Assembly (NCBI RefSeq): GCF_043195125.1
Contig: NZ_JBAFWR010000005.1
Source of the DNA: NCEH01 sp043195125
GTDB taxonomy: Bacteria > Pseudomonadota > Alphaproteobacteria > Rhizobiales > Xanthobacteraceae
Reading direction: 5' to 3' (one strand)
Length of the DNA: 64,000 bases
Positions 8,385 to 16,066 of this stretch are shown in pieces. The notes under the pieces are model-generated. The model was not told the origin of the DNA, searched no databases, and saw only the letters and a list, made by a program, of their open reading frames with translations. The translations under genes were made by a program, and so were the position numbers. Each line of letters begins with the position of its first letter. The first letter of the stretch is position 1.

Positions 8385-8457
8385 CCCGCGTTGACGAGGC
8401 GCCGCTTGGGGCGTACCACTCTGGAGACGGCCATGTTTCGGCCACCGGAGTTCAGCC

Positions 8458-9357
8458 ATGTGCGGCATTGTCGGCATCTTTCTGAAGGACCCCAAGCTCG
8501 AGCCAGAGCTTGGGCAAATGCTTTCCTCCATGCTGTGCGTGATGACCGATCGCGGCCCCGACAGCGCTGGCTTCGCCATCTATGGCAACGGCGCGGTGGA
8601 CCACGTGAAACTCTCCCTGCGGGCCGTGGAAGGCTATGACTTCGAAGGTCTTGCCCACTCGCTCTCGGTGGTGGTCGGCGGCGATCCGCGCCTCGTGGTG
8701 CGCGCGAGCCATGCAGTGATCGAGGTTCCGGCGGATCAGGAAGCCGCCGTGCGCGCGGCGCTCGCGGCCCATCACCCGGAGGTCGCCATTGTCGGCACCG
8801 GGGCGCGCATGGAGATCTTCAAGGAGATCGGCCTGCCGAGCGAGGTTGCCGAGCGCTTTGACCTGCCGAAAATGAGCGGCACCCACGGCATCGGCCATAC
8901 CCGCATGGCCACGGAAAGCGCGGTGACCACCGCTGGAGCGCATCCCTTTTCCACCGGCGCCGACCAGTGCTTGGTGCACAATGGCTCGCTCTCCAACCAC
9001 AACGATCTGCGCCGTCAATTGAAGCGCGAGGGGATATCCTTCGCCACCGAGAACGACAGCGAAGTTGCCGCAGGCTACCTCACCTGGCGCATGAAGAACG
9101 GCGCCACCCTGGGCGAGGCGCTGGAAGCCGGCCTCAAGGATCTGGACGGCTTCTTTACCTTCGTCGTCGGCACGGAAAGCGGCTTCGGTGTGTTGCGCGA
9201 TCCCATCGCCTGCAAGCCCGCCGTGATGGCCGAGACCGACCAATATGTGGCCTTCGCCTCCGAATACCGCGCTCTGGTGAACCTGCCCGGCATCGCGAAT
9301 GCCCGCGTGTTCGAGCCAGAGCCTGCCACCGTCTATTTCTGGGACCGAGCCGCATGA
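8458..9357 (+). CDS. mgsA: N-methylglutamate synthase subunit A (class II glutamine amidotransferase-like)
   Basis: A protein of 299 residues of the Ntn-type class II amidotransferase family (as in GltB, PurF and GlxB). It begins MCGIVGIF, leaving Cys at position 2 as the catalytic nucleophile after Met removal. GIGHTRMATES, HNGSLSNHNDLR and ENDSEVAAGYL are the glutamine-pocket motifs. Such a subunit alone could belong to a glutamate-synthase-like enzyme. The assignment to N-methylglutamate synthase rests on the ordered neighbours MgsB, MgsC and GmaS here and MgdABCD downstream. In the pathway, MgsABC transfers the methylamine group of gamma-glutamylmethylamide to 2-oxoglutarate, giving N-methylglutamate and glutamate. 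Its stop overlaps the mgsB start (ATGA). Confidence 0.88.
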   Translation: MCGIVGIFLKDPKLEPELGQMLSSMLCVMTDRGPDSAGFAIYGNGAVDHVKLSLRAVEGYDFEGLAHSLSVVVGGDPRLVVRASHAVIEVPADQEAAVRAALAAHHPEVAIVGTGARMEIFKEIGLPSEVAERFDLPKMSGTHGIGHTRMATESAVTTAGAHPFSTGADQCLVHNGSLSNHNDLRRQLKREGISFATENDSEVAAGYLTWRMKNGATLGEALEAGLKDLDGFFTFVVGTESGFGVLRDPIACKPAVMAETDQYVAFASEYRALVNLPGIANARVFEPEPATVYFWDRAA

Positions 9358-10061
9358 ACGCCTTCAGCCCCGATATCACCTTCGATCTCGCGCAGAGCGA
9401 GCTGCGCGAGCTGAACGGCGCACTGCACAAGGCGACCGGCGAGACCAACGCCAAGCTCTGGCGCGTGCTGAACCCGAATGGCCGGCACGCTTTGGCAGCC
9501 GGCGTAGATGCCCCCCTCACCATCCAGGTCGAGGGCCACGTGGGCTATTATTGCGCCGGGATGAACCAGCAAGCGAGCATCATCATCCATGGCAATGCCG
9601 GTGTCGGCGTCGCCGAAAATATGATGAGCGGCTTCGTCCATGTGCTGGGGGACGCCAGCCAGGCGGCAGGCGCCACGGCCCATGGCGGCATGCTGCGCAT
9701 CGACGGCAATGCCTCTGCCCGTTGCGGCATTTCCATGAAGGGCGTGGACATCATCGTGAAGGGCTCCATCGGCCACATGAGCGCCTTCATGGGCCAGTCC
9801 GGCAATCTCATCGTGTTCGGAGATGCCGGCGAGGCGTTGGGCGACAGCCTTTACGAAGCCAAGCTGTTCGTGCGCGGCTCGGTGAAGAGCCTCGGCGCCG
9901 ACTGCATCGAGAAGGAATTACGCGACGAGCACAAGCAATTGCTCAGTGAAAAACTGGCAGCAGCAGGTCTTTCCGGCTCCATCGATGTGTCCGAGTTCAA
10001 AAGATACGGCTCGGCGCGCCGGCTCTACAATTTCCACATCGACAATGTCGATGCCTATTGA
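9354..10061 (+). CDS. mgsB: N-methylglutamate synthase subunit B (GXGXG domain)
   Basis: A protein of 235 residues corresponding to the C-terminal GXGXG (alpha subunit) domain of glutamate synthase, a right-handed beta-helix. The repeating Gly pattern is visible in VEGHVGYYCAGMN, IHGNAGVGVAENMMSG, VLGDASQAAGATAHGG, IDGNASARCGISMKG and VFGDAGEALGDS. The ATG at 9354 overlaps mgsA by 4 nt. The C-terminal tail YGSARRLYNFHIDNVDAY is typical of the free-standing GlxC/MgsB type. It has no catalytic site of its own; in GltB this domain structures the ammonia path between the amidotransferase and the FMN barrel. Here it would do the same for methylamine. The next gene begins 20 nt downstream. Confidence 0.88.
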   Translation: MNAFSPDITFDLAQSELRELNGALHKATGETNAKLWRVLNPNGRHALAAGVDAPLTIQVEGHVGYYCAGMNQQASIIIHGNAGVGVAENMMSGFVHVLGDASQAAGATAHGGMLRIDGNASARCGISMKGVDIIVKGSIGHMSAFMGQSGNLIVFGDAGEALGDSLYEAKLFVRGSVKSLGADCIEKELRDEHKQLLSEKLAAAGLSGSIDVSEFKRYGSARRLYNFHIDNVDAY

Positions 10062-10081
10062 TGCGTGAGGACGATCCCATC

Positions 10082-11419
10082 ATGAGCGCCCACTCCAACG
10101 TCCCCCGCACCCTGCCCCGCTTTTCCGCGACCTTCGACCCTCACACCTTGTCGGAAATTCGGCGGGCGGCGGCGACCGGCATCTACGACATTCGCGGCGC
10201 CGGCACCAAGCGCAAGCTGCCCCATTTCGACGACCTGCTCTTTCTGGGCGCCTCCGTCTCGCGCTATCCGCTTGAAGGCTATCGCGAAAAGTGCGGCACC
10301 GATGTGGTGCTTGGTACGCGCTTCGCCAAGAAGCCGATCACCCTCAAGACCCCTGTGACCATCGCCGGCATGAGCTTCGGCGCCCTCTCCGCGCAGGCGA
10401 AGGAAGCGCTGGGACGCGGCGCCTCGGCGGTCGGCACGTCCACCACCACCGGCGACGGCGGCATGACGCAGGAAGAGCGGGGCCATTCCCAGACCCTGGT
10501 CTACCAGTATCTGCCCTCGCGCTACGGCATGAATCCCAATGACCTGCGCAAGGCGGACGCGATCGAGATCGTCATCGGCCAGGGCGCCAAGCCAGGCGGC
10601 GGCGGCATGCTGCTGGGACAGAAGATCTCCGACCGCGTCGCCGCCATGCGCAACCTGCCACAGGGCATCGACCAGCGCTCGGCCTGCCGTCATCCGGACT
10701 GGACCGGACCGGATGATCTGGAGATCAAGATCAGCGAACTGCGCGAGATCACCGACTGGGAGAAGCCGATCTATGTGAAGGTCGGCGCCTCGCGCCCCTA
10801 TTACGATATTTCACTGGCGGTGAAGTCCGGCGCCGACGTGGTGGTGCTCGACGGCATGCAGGGCGGCACGGCGGCAACCCAGGACGTGTTCATTGAGCAT
10901 GTGGGCCTGCCCATTCTTTCGGCCATCGGCCCGGCCGTGCAGGCGCTGCGCGACCTCGGCCTGCACCGCAAGGTGCAGCTCATCGTCTCCGGCGGCATCC
11001 GCAATGGCGCGGACGTGGCGAAGGCGCTGGCACTCGGAGCGGACGCGGTCGCCATCGGCACGGCGGCCCTGGTGGCGCTGGGCGACAACGACCCGCAATA
11101 CGAAGCCGAATACGAGGCTCTCGGCAGCACCGCCGGGGCCTATGACGACTGGCACGAGGGCTTGGATCCGGCGGGCATCACCACCCAGGACCCCGTGCTC
11201 TCGGCGCGGCTCGATCCCGTCAAGGCCGGCCGTCGGCTCGCCAATTATCTCAGCGTCATGACGCTGGAGGCGCAGACCATCGCCCGTGCCTGCGGCAAGA
11301 GCCATCTGCACAATCTTGAGCCGGAGGACCTCGTCGCCCTCACGGTTGAATCGGCCGCCATGGCTGGCGTGCCGCTTGCAGGCACCAACTGGATTCCCGG
11401 CAAGGGCGGCGCCTACTGA
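10082..11419 (+). CDS. mgsC: N-methylglutamate synthase subunit C (FMN-binding glutamate synthase domain)
   Basis: A TIM-barrel FMN protein of about 445 residues, homologous to the central synthase domain of GltB. Visible motifs are TIAGMSFGALSAQAKEALGRG, IGQGAKPGGGGMLLGQK, VVVLDGMQGGTAATQDVF and IVSGGIRNGADVAKALALGADAV. GltB-type enzymes carry a 3Fe-4S Cys cluster just after the FMN region; here the corresponding C-terminal part has IARACGKSHLHNL, so cluster retention is unclear. I chose the ATG at 10082 because GAGGA lies 10 nt upstream. An ATG at 10061 overlapping the mgsB stop would add 7 residues. The subunit catalyses reductive formation of N-methylglutamate from 2-oxoglutarate and the methylamine released by MgsA. 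Confidence 0.88.
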   Translation: MSAHSNVPRTLPRFSATFDPHTLSEIRRAAATGIYDIRGAGTKRKLPHFDDLLFLGASVSRYPLEGYREKCGTDVVLGTRFAKKPITLKTPVTIAGMSFGALSAQAKEALGRGASAVGTSTTTGDGGMTQEERGHSQTLVYQYLPSRYGMNPNDLRKADAIEIVIGQGAKPGGGGMLLGQKISDRVAAMRNLPQGIDQRSACRHPDWTGPDDLEIKISELREITDWEKPIYVKVGASRPYYDISLAVKSGADVVVLDGMQGGTAATQDVFIEHVGLPILSAIGPAVQALRDLGLHRKVQLIVSGGIRNGADVAKALALGADAVAIGTAALVALGDNDPQYEAEYEALGSTAGAYDDWHEGLDPAGITTQDPVLSARLDPVKAGRRLANYLSVMTLEAQTIARACGKSHLHNLEPEDLVALTVESAAMAGVPLAGTNWIPGKGGAY

Positions 11420-11495
11420 TCGCCCGACCGGACCGGCGCCCCTTCACGGGGGCGCGTCGGAAGCACAACGACAAGACCTTCCCAGAGGATTTGAC

Positions 11496-12863
11496 ATGAT
11501 CCGCTTGCCCGAACCCATGCGCGAAGCCGATGGCCGCGCCGCAGTCGCCGCCCTCGCCCCCGATGCCGATCTGGAAAAGGTCGCCCAGGAACGGGGCATC
11601 AAGTATTTCCTGATCTCCTATGTGGACCTGTTCGGCGGGCTGCGGGCGAAATTGGCGCCAGCATCGGCCATCGCCGGCATGCAGAAGGATGGCGCCGGAT
11701 TCGCGGGCTTTGCCACCTGGCTCGACATGACGCCGGCCGACCCGGACCTGTTCGCGATCCCCGACCCAACCTCGCTGATCCAGCTGCCCTGGAACCCGGA
11801 GATCGGCTGGCTCGCGTCCGACCTGTACATGGAAGGCAAGCTGGTGGAGCAGGCGCCGCGCACGGTTCTGAAGAACCAGCTCGCGGCCGCAGCCGCCCTC
11901 GGCTACGAGATGAAGAGCGGCGTGGAGTGCGAATACTTCCTCACCAACGCCGACGGCACGGGCATCCACGATGCCGCCGATACAGCGGTGAAGCCCTGCT
12001 ACGACCAGTCCGCCTTGATGCGCCAGTATCCGGTCATCAAGGAAATCTGCGACGCCATGCTGTCGCTCGGCTGGGGCGCCTACCAGAACGACCATGAGGA
12101 CGCCAACGGCCAGTTCGAAATGAACTGGAATTACGACAACGCCCTCGTCACCGCCGACCGGCACGTGTTCTTCAAATTCATGGTCAAGAGTATCGCCGAG
12201 AAGCACGGCCTGCGCGCGACCTTCATGCCGAAGCCGTTCATCAATCTCACCGGCTCGGGCTGCCATTGCCACGTTTCGCTGTGGGACAAGGACGGCAAGA
12301 ACGCCTTCGCCGACAAAGCCGGCAAGCTCGGGGTCTCCGATCTGGGCTACAGCTTCATCGGCGGCCTGATCCACAATGCCGATGCGCTCTGCGCGCTCAC
12401 CAACCCGACGGTGAATTCCTACAAGCGCATCAACGCCCCGCGCACCATTTCCGGTGCCACCTGGGCGCCCAACACGGTGACCTATACCGGCAACAACCGC
12501 ACCCACATGATCCGCATTCCCGATGCCGGCCGGTTCGAATTCCGCCTCGCGGACGGTGCAGCGAACCCCTATCTGCTCCAAGCCGGGGTTCTGGCGGCCG
12601 GGCTCGACGGCATCACCAATGCGCGCGATCCCGGTGAGCGCCTCGACATCAACATGTACACCGACGGCCACAAGGTGGAGGGCGCGAAAAAGCTGCCCCT
12701 CAACCTGCTGGACGCGCTGCGGGCGCTGGAGACCTCGTCCGTGCTCGCCGAAAGCCTGGGGCCGAGCTTCGTCTCCGGCTTCGTCAAGCTGAAGATGGAG
12801 GAGTGGAACGCCTATTCGCGCCATCTCACCCAATGGGAGCGGGAAACCACGCTGGATATCTGA
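11496..12863 (+). CDS. gmaS: gamma-glutamylmethylamide synthetase (glutamine synthetase-like)
   Basis: A protein of 455 residues of the glutamine synthetase fold. GVECEYFLTN and QNDHEDANGQFEMNW carry metal-binding Glu residues, GSGCHCHVSLW contains the ammonium/nucleotide-loop His, and INAPRTISGATWAPN followed by FRLADGAANPYL matches the ATP and glutamate sites. GmaS ligates methylamine to glutamate with ATP, the first step of the N-methylglutamate pathway. A GlnT-type glutamine synthetase III is the alternative on sequence alone. Position after mgsABC makes gmaS the better call. The ATG at 11496 has GAGGA 6 nt upstream. The open frame extends 5' into the intergenic region without a better start. 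A strong intrinsic terminator follows 32 bp after the stop, so the operon ends here. Confidence 0.88.
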   Translation: MIRLPEPMREADGRAAVAALAPDADLEKVAQERGIKYFLISYVDLFGGLRAKLAPASAIAGMQKDGAGFAGFATWLDMTPADPDLFAIPDPTSLIQLPWNPEIGWLASDLYMEGKLVEQAPRTVLKNQLAAAAALGYEMKSGVECEYFLTNADGTGIHDAADTAVKPCYDQSALMRQYPVIKEICDAMLSLGWGAYQNDHEDANGQFEMNWNYDNALVTADRHVFFKFMVKSIAEKHGLRATFMPKPFINLTGSGCHCHVSLWDKDGKNAFADKAGKLGVSDLGYSFIGGLIHNADALCALTNPTVNSYKRINAPRTISGATWAPNTVTYTGNNRTHMIRIPDAGRFEFRLADGAANPYLLQAGVLAAGLDGITNARDPGERLDINMYTDGHKVEGAKKLPLNLLDALRALETSSVLAESLGPSFVSGFVKLKMEEWNAYSRHLTQWERETTLDI

Positions 12864-12895
12864 GAGCCAGCAGCTCCCAGGAAACAGACCCTATG

Positions 12896-12927
12896 GCCCG
12901 GCGCTGCTGTCGCCGGGCTTTTCTTTT
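12896..12927 (+). terminator. Rho-independent terminator of the mgsABC-gmaS operon
   Basis: A perfect 8-bp stem (GCCCGGCG / CGCCGGGC) with a 7-nt loop is followed by TTTTCTTTT. It sits 32 bp after gmaS and ahead of an independently transcribed small gene. Confidence 0.9.
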
Positions 12928-13068
12928 GCGGTCTCGCCCGAGGATTTTCGGGCCTCCCGAAGCGATACCTTGGCCGGATCGCTGGAATAATAGTATTTCT
13001 GGTCCCCTTCTAATGGGAACCCAAGATGGACCCCGCCGTTGCTTTCGCGAATGCAACAGGAGGTTCCC

Positions 13069-13389
13069 ATGAAGAAGACCCTATATGCGATCAGCCTTGC
13101 GGCGTTGCTGGCAGGCTCTTCTGCCTATGCCGGCGAAGAAGGAGTCGCGGCTGGTGCAGTTGCAGGTGGCACGGCCGGCGCTGTGGTCGGCGGCCCGGTC
13201 GGAGCGGCTGTCGGCGCGGGCGCCGGTGCAGTGGCAGGTGGCGCGGCGTCAAATCACGATCGCGACCGGGTGATCATCGAGCGTCACGATCCGGACACAA
13301 CGGGCTCGATCAATTGCTCGTCGAAGACCGTCCATCGGGAAAATGGAATGGGCGATTCCACGACGGTGCGCCGCGAGTCGTGCAACTGA
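13069..13389 (+). CDS. Small exported Gly/Ala-rich protein with glycine-zipper pattern
   Basis: A protein of 106 residues from the ATG at 13069, which has a textbook AGGAGG 5 nt upstream. The signal peptide MKKTLYAISLAALLAGSSAYA has a cleavage site after AYA. The mature part starts EEGVAAGAVAGGTAGAVVGGPVG and so on, a run of small residues in the GxxxGxxxG style that can pack into membranes or fibres. It is followed by a charged tail ending DTTGSINCSSKTV and RRESCN with two Cys. No family function is known to me. Similar small proteins are common and often envelope-stress related in Rhizobiales. It stands alone between the gmaS terminator and the LysR gene, with which it is convergent. Confidence 0.8.
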   Translation: MKKTLYAISLAALLAGSSAYAGEEGVAAGAVAGGTAGAVVGGPVGAAVGAGAGAVAGGAASNHDRDRVIIERHDPDTTGSINCSSKTVHRENGMGDSTTVRRESCN

Positions 13390-13438
13390 CACGGCTCTCG
13401 ACGCAATGGGCAAACCGGCGGCCGCTCGGTCGAAGACC

Positions 13439-14428
13439 TCAAGGACGCAGGCGGGCGGTTTCGCCGAGCCAAGGCATTGCCGCTCGCAGCACGGGCCAGC
13501 ACGTCTCTTCCAGCTGTGCCTGGCAGAAGACGGCCACATCGCGCGGCAGGCGGCCGAGTTCCTGGCGACGCGCAATAAGGGTCAGTTTGCGCTGGAAGGC
13601 GGGGCCGGGTAGCGGCCAGCACGCCAGTTGCTCCATCGCGACCGCCGCCTCCAAGAGACAGAGGGGCGTCGTCACCGCAAATCCTCCCCCTTGCGCCACC
13701 ATGGCGGTGACGCATTGAGGCGTGTCGAATTCCAGACGGCGCGGAAGGTCGAGCTTCAGGCGGCGCAAGTGCCGTTCCACCTCGATGCCGGTCTTTGACC
13801 GAGCCGAGAACCGGACCAGGGGCAAACGAGCGGCCAGATCCATCAGGTCGTCAACCCGTGCTGGCCTCATCGTGCCGGCGGGCGCGATCAGGATATAGGG
13901 CTCCGTCAGCAGCGGGAATCGCTCCAACCCTTCGATTTCCTCCAATTCGTCGGGGGCCAGCAGCAGGTCCATCTGCCGCGTCAGCAGCGCCGACGCATGG
14001 GACGCCGTCAGGCCGGAGAGGATGGAAACCTGATCCGCCAAAGCGATGAGATGGACGCCCAGAGGGGCTGCAAGCGCGCGGGAAAGGGAATCCACCAAGC
14101 CGACGCGCAGAAGCGGCAAGCGGCTATGCTCGGTTTCCCGCAGCATGGGGGCAATTTGGCGAGCCTCGGAGAGCAAGGCGCTCGCCCGCTGGCGCAGCAC
14201 ACCGCCGGCCGGGGTAAGGCCCAAGGGGCGCACCGAACGATCGAACAACACGGCGCCGGTGCGTGCTTCAAGGTCCGCGACCGCCTGCGACACCGCTGGC
14301 TGGGTCAGACCCATTTGGCGGGCGGCGCCCGCCATCGCGCCCTGCTCGCAGACCGCCAGAAAGATCTCCAGGACCCGCAGATCGAACGGCAATGGCTCGG
14401 CGCGCTGGACGATGCCTCGCAAGGCCAT
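13439..14428 (-). CDS. LysR-family transcriptional regulator
   Basis: A protein of 329 residues. The N-terminal winged helix-turn-helix reads LRVLEIFLAVCEQGAMAGAAR, then QMGLTQPAVSQAVADLEARTG and LFDRSVRPLGLTPAG (residues about 16-75). The rest is a periplasmic-binding-protein-like effector domain that ends HLRRLKLDLPRRLEFDT and so on. It is transcribed divergently from mgdA with 104 bp between starts, and an inverted repeat of LysR type lies in that gap. The simplest reading is that it controls mgdABCD-purU and itself. The inducer is unknown; N-methylglutamate or a C1 metabolite is plausible. The XRE-cupin protein near 8 kb would then be a second regulator for the other half of the pathway. 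Confidence 0.9.
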   Translation of the reverse strand: MALRGIVQRAEPLPFDLRVLEIFLAVCEQGAMAGAARQMGLTQPAVSQAVADLEARTGAVLFDRSVRPLGLTPAGGVLRQRASALLSEARQIAPMLRETEHSRLPLLRVGLVDSLSRALAAPLGVHLIALADQVSILSGLTASHASALLTRQMDLLLAPDELEEIEGLERFPLLTEPYILIAPAGTMRPARVDDLMDLAARLPLVRFSARSKTGIEVERHLRRLKLDLPRRLEFDTPQCVTAMVAQGGGFAVTTPLCLLEAAVAMEQLACWPLPGPAFQRKLTLIARRQELGRLPRDVAVFCQAQLEETCWPVLRAAMPWLGETARLRP

Positions 14429-14444
14429 AAGCCGGCTCCCATAC

Positions 14445-14461
14445 TATAAGCAATAATTATA
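14445..14461. promoter_or_regulatory. LysR-type binding site in the lysR-mgdA intergenic region
   Basis: TATAA and TTATA arms around a 7-bp centre form a dyad that contains T-N11-A (TAAGCAATAATTA), the LysR recognition pattern. It lies 17 bp upstream of the lysR start and 71 bp upstream of mgdA, the usual place for a recognition site in a divergent pair. Confidence 0.6.
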
Positions 14462-14532
14462 TCATGCCTCGTTTTCAGTTGCGGTATGGAATCTCATACG
14501 GGCGTTTCGTCCGCGTGAGTGAGCCGATCGGC

Positions 14533-15786
14533 ATGTCGCATTATTCCGTCCTCTCCATCCTTGCCAACGCGTTCAACGACCAGAAGGGCTGGACCCCGGC
14601 ATGGCGCGACGCCGCGCCGAAACCCGCTTATGACGTGATCGTGGTCGGCGGCGGCGGCCATGGCCTTGCGACGGCCTATTACCTCGCGAAGGAGCACGGC
14701 ATCCGCAATGTGGCGGTGCTGGAGAAAGGGCATATCGGCTCCGGCAATGCCGGCCGCAACACCACCATCATCCGCTCCAACTACCTGCTGCCGGGCAACG
14801 AGCCTTTCTATGAATGGTCAATGAAACTGTGGGAGGGCCTGGAGCAGGATCTCAATTATAACGCCATGGTCAGCCAGCGTGGCGTTCTGAACCTCTATCA
14901 TTCCGACGCCCAGCGCGATGCCTATGCCCGGCGCGGCAACGCCATGCGGCTGAACGGAGCGGACAGCGAATTGCTGGACCGCGATCAGGTGCGCGACATG
15001 GCACCATTCCTGAATTTCGATCAGGCGCGCTTCCCGATCCAAGGCGGCCTGCTGCAGAAGCGGGGCGGCACGGCGCGACACGATGCGGTGGTGTGGGGCT
15101 ATGCCCGCGCGGCCAGCAAGCTGGGCGTCGACATCATTCAGAATTGCGAGGTCACTGGCTTCATGCGCGCAGACGATGCCGTGGTGGGCGTCGAGACGAC
15201 GCGCGGGCCGATCCGCGCCGGCAAGGTGGGGTTGGCGGTGGCCGGTTCCACCTCGCGGCTCACGCGGTTGCTGGACATGCGCCTGCCGATCGAGAGCCAC
15301 GTGTTGCAGGCGTTTGTCTCGGAGGGGCTGAAGCCGCTGGTGCCGGGGGTCATCACCTTCGGCGCAGGCCATTTTTACATCAGCCAGTCGGACAAGGGCG
15401 GTCTCGTCTTCGGCGGCGACATCGACGGCTACAATTCCTATGCCCAGCGCGGCAATCTACCCGTCATCGAGGACGTATGCGAAGCCGGAATGGCGCTGTT
15501 CCCACGCATCGGCCGGCTGCGCATCCTGCGCCACTGGGGCGGCATCATGGACATGTCCATGGACGGCTCCCCGATCATCGACAAAACGCATCTGCCGGGC
15601 CTCTATCTCAATGCCGGCTGGTGCTATGGAGGGTTCAAGGCGACCCCGGCCTCCGGCTGGTGCTTCGCGCACACGCTGGCCAAGGATGCGCCCCACGCGC
15701 TGAATGCGGCCTTCCGCCTCGACCGTTTCCGAACCGGCCATCTCATCGACGAGAAGGGGGTCGGCGCCCAGCCGAACCTGCACTGA
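14533..15786 (+). CDS. mgdA: N-methylglutamate dehydrogenase subunit A (sarcosine oxidase beta-like)
   Basis: An FAD-dependent amine oxidoreductase of 417 residues, the length of SoxB. The Rossmann motif YDVIVVGGGGHGLATAYYL lies at about residues 32-50. GNAGRNTTIIRSNYL is the covalent-FMN/FAD His-Arg region of sarcosine oxidase beta, and the C-terminal GGIMDMSMDGSPIIDK with LNAGWCYGGFKATPASG closes the FAD site. The ATG at 14533 gives MSHYSVLSILANAFN, the expected SoxB-type N terminus; the frame is open 69 nt further upstream without homology. NMG dehydrogenase is a SoxBDAG-like heterotetramer that demethylates N-methylglutamate to glutamate, passing the methyl carbon to tetrahydrofolate. Sarcosine oxidase is the alternative, but the nearby mgs/gmaS genes favour mgd. 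Confidence 0.88.
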   Translation: MSHYSVLSILANAFNDQKGWTPAWRDAAPKPAYDVIVVGGGGHGLATAYYLAKEHGIRNVAVLEKGHIGSGNAGRNTTIIRSNYLLPGNEPFYEWSMKLWEGLEQDLNYNAMVSQRGVLNLYHSDAQRDAYARRGNAMRLNGADSELLDRDQVRDMAPFLNFDQARFPIQGGLLQKRGGTARHDAVVWGYARAASKLGVDIIQNCEVTGFMRADDAVVGVETTRGPIRAGKVGLAVAGSTSRLTRLLDMRLPIESHVLQAFVSEGLKPLVPGVITFGAGHFYISQSDKGGLVFGGDIDGYNSYAQRGNLPVIEDVCEAGMALFPRIGRLRILRHWGGIMDMSMDGSPIIDKTHLPGLYLNAGWCYGGFKATPASGWCFAHTLAKDAPHALNAAFRLDRFRTGHLIDEKGVGAQPNLH

Positions 15787-15787
15787 C

Positions 15788-16066
15788 ATGCGCATTCCCT
15801 GTCCCTATTGCGGGTCCCGCGACGCCCACGAATTCTCTTATCTCGGAGATGCCACGCTCAAGCGGCCCGACCCCGAAGCCGCGGACGCGCAAGAGGCGTT
15901 CTTCCGATACGTCTATCTGCGCGAAAATCCCGCCGGGCCACACGAGGAGCTTTGGTATCACGCGGCCGGCTGCCGGCAGTGGCTGGTGGTTGAGCGCGAC
16001 ACCCGCACCCATGCCATTTCAAGAGCCCGCTTTGCGCGCCCCAAGGCTGGCGAGGTAACTTCGTGA
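15788..16066 (+). CDS. mgdB: N-methylglutamate dehydrogenase subunit B (sarcosine oxidase delta-like)
   Basis: A protein of 92 residues starting MRIPCPYCGSRDAHEFSYLGD. The CPYCG pair with His/Asp downstream is the zinc-binding knuckle of SoxD-type delta subunits. The segment YLRENPAGPHEELWYHAAGCRQWL is typical of the family, which caps the alpha subunit. Only 1 nt separates it from mgdA, and its stop overlaps the GTG of mgdC (GTGA), so it is translationally coupled on both sides. The larger open frame beginning upstream at 15704 overlaps mgdA and lacks homology before MRIPC. Confidence 0.88.
   Translation: MRIPCPYCGSRDAHEFSYLGDATLKRPDPEAADAQEAFFRYVYLRENPAGPHEELWYHAAGCRQWLVVERDTRTHAISRARFARPKAGEVTS

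Noticed and set aside
12528..12545. CGGTTCGAATTCC, resembling a tRNA T-arm
   Set aside because: It lies inside gmaS coding for GRFEFR and lacks flanking tRNA structure.
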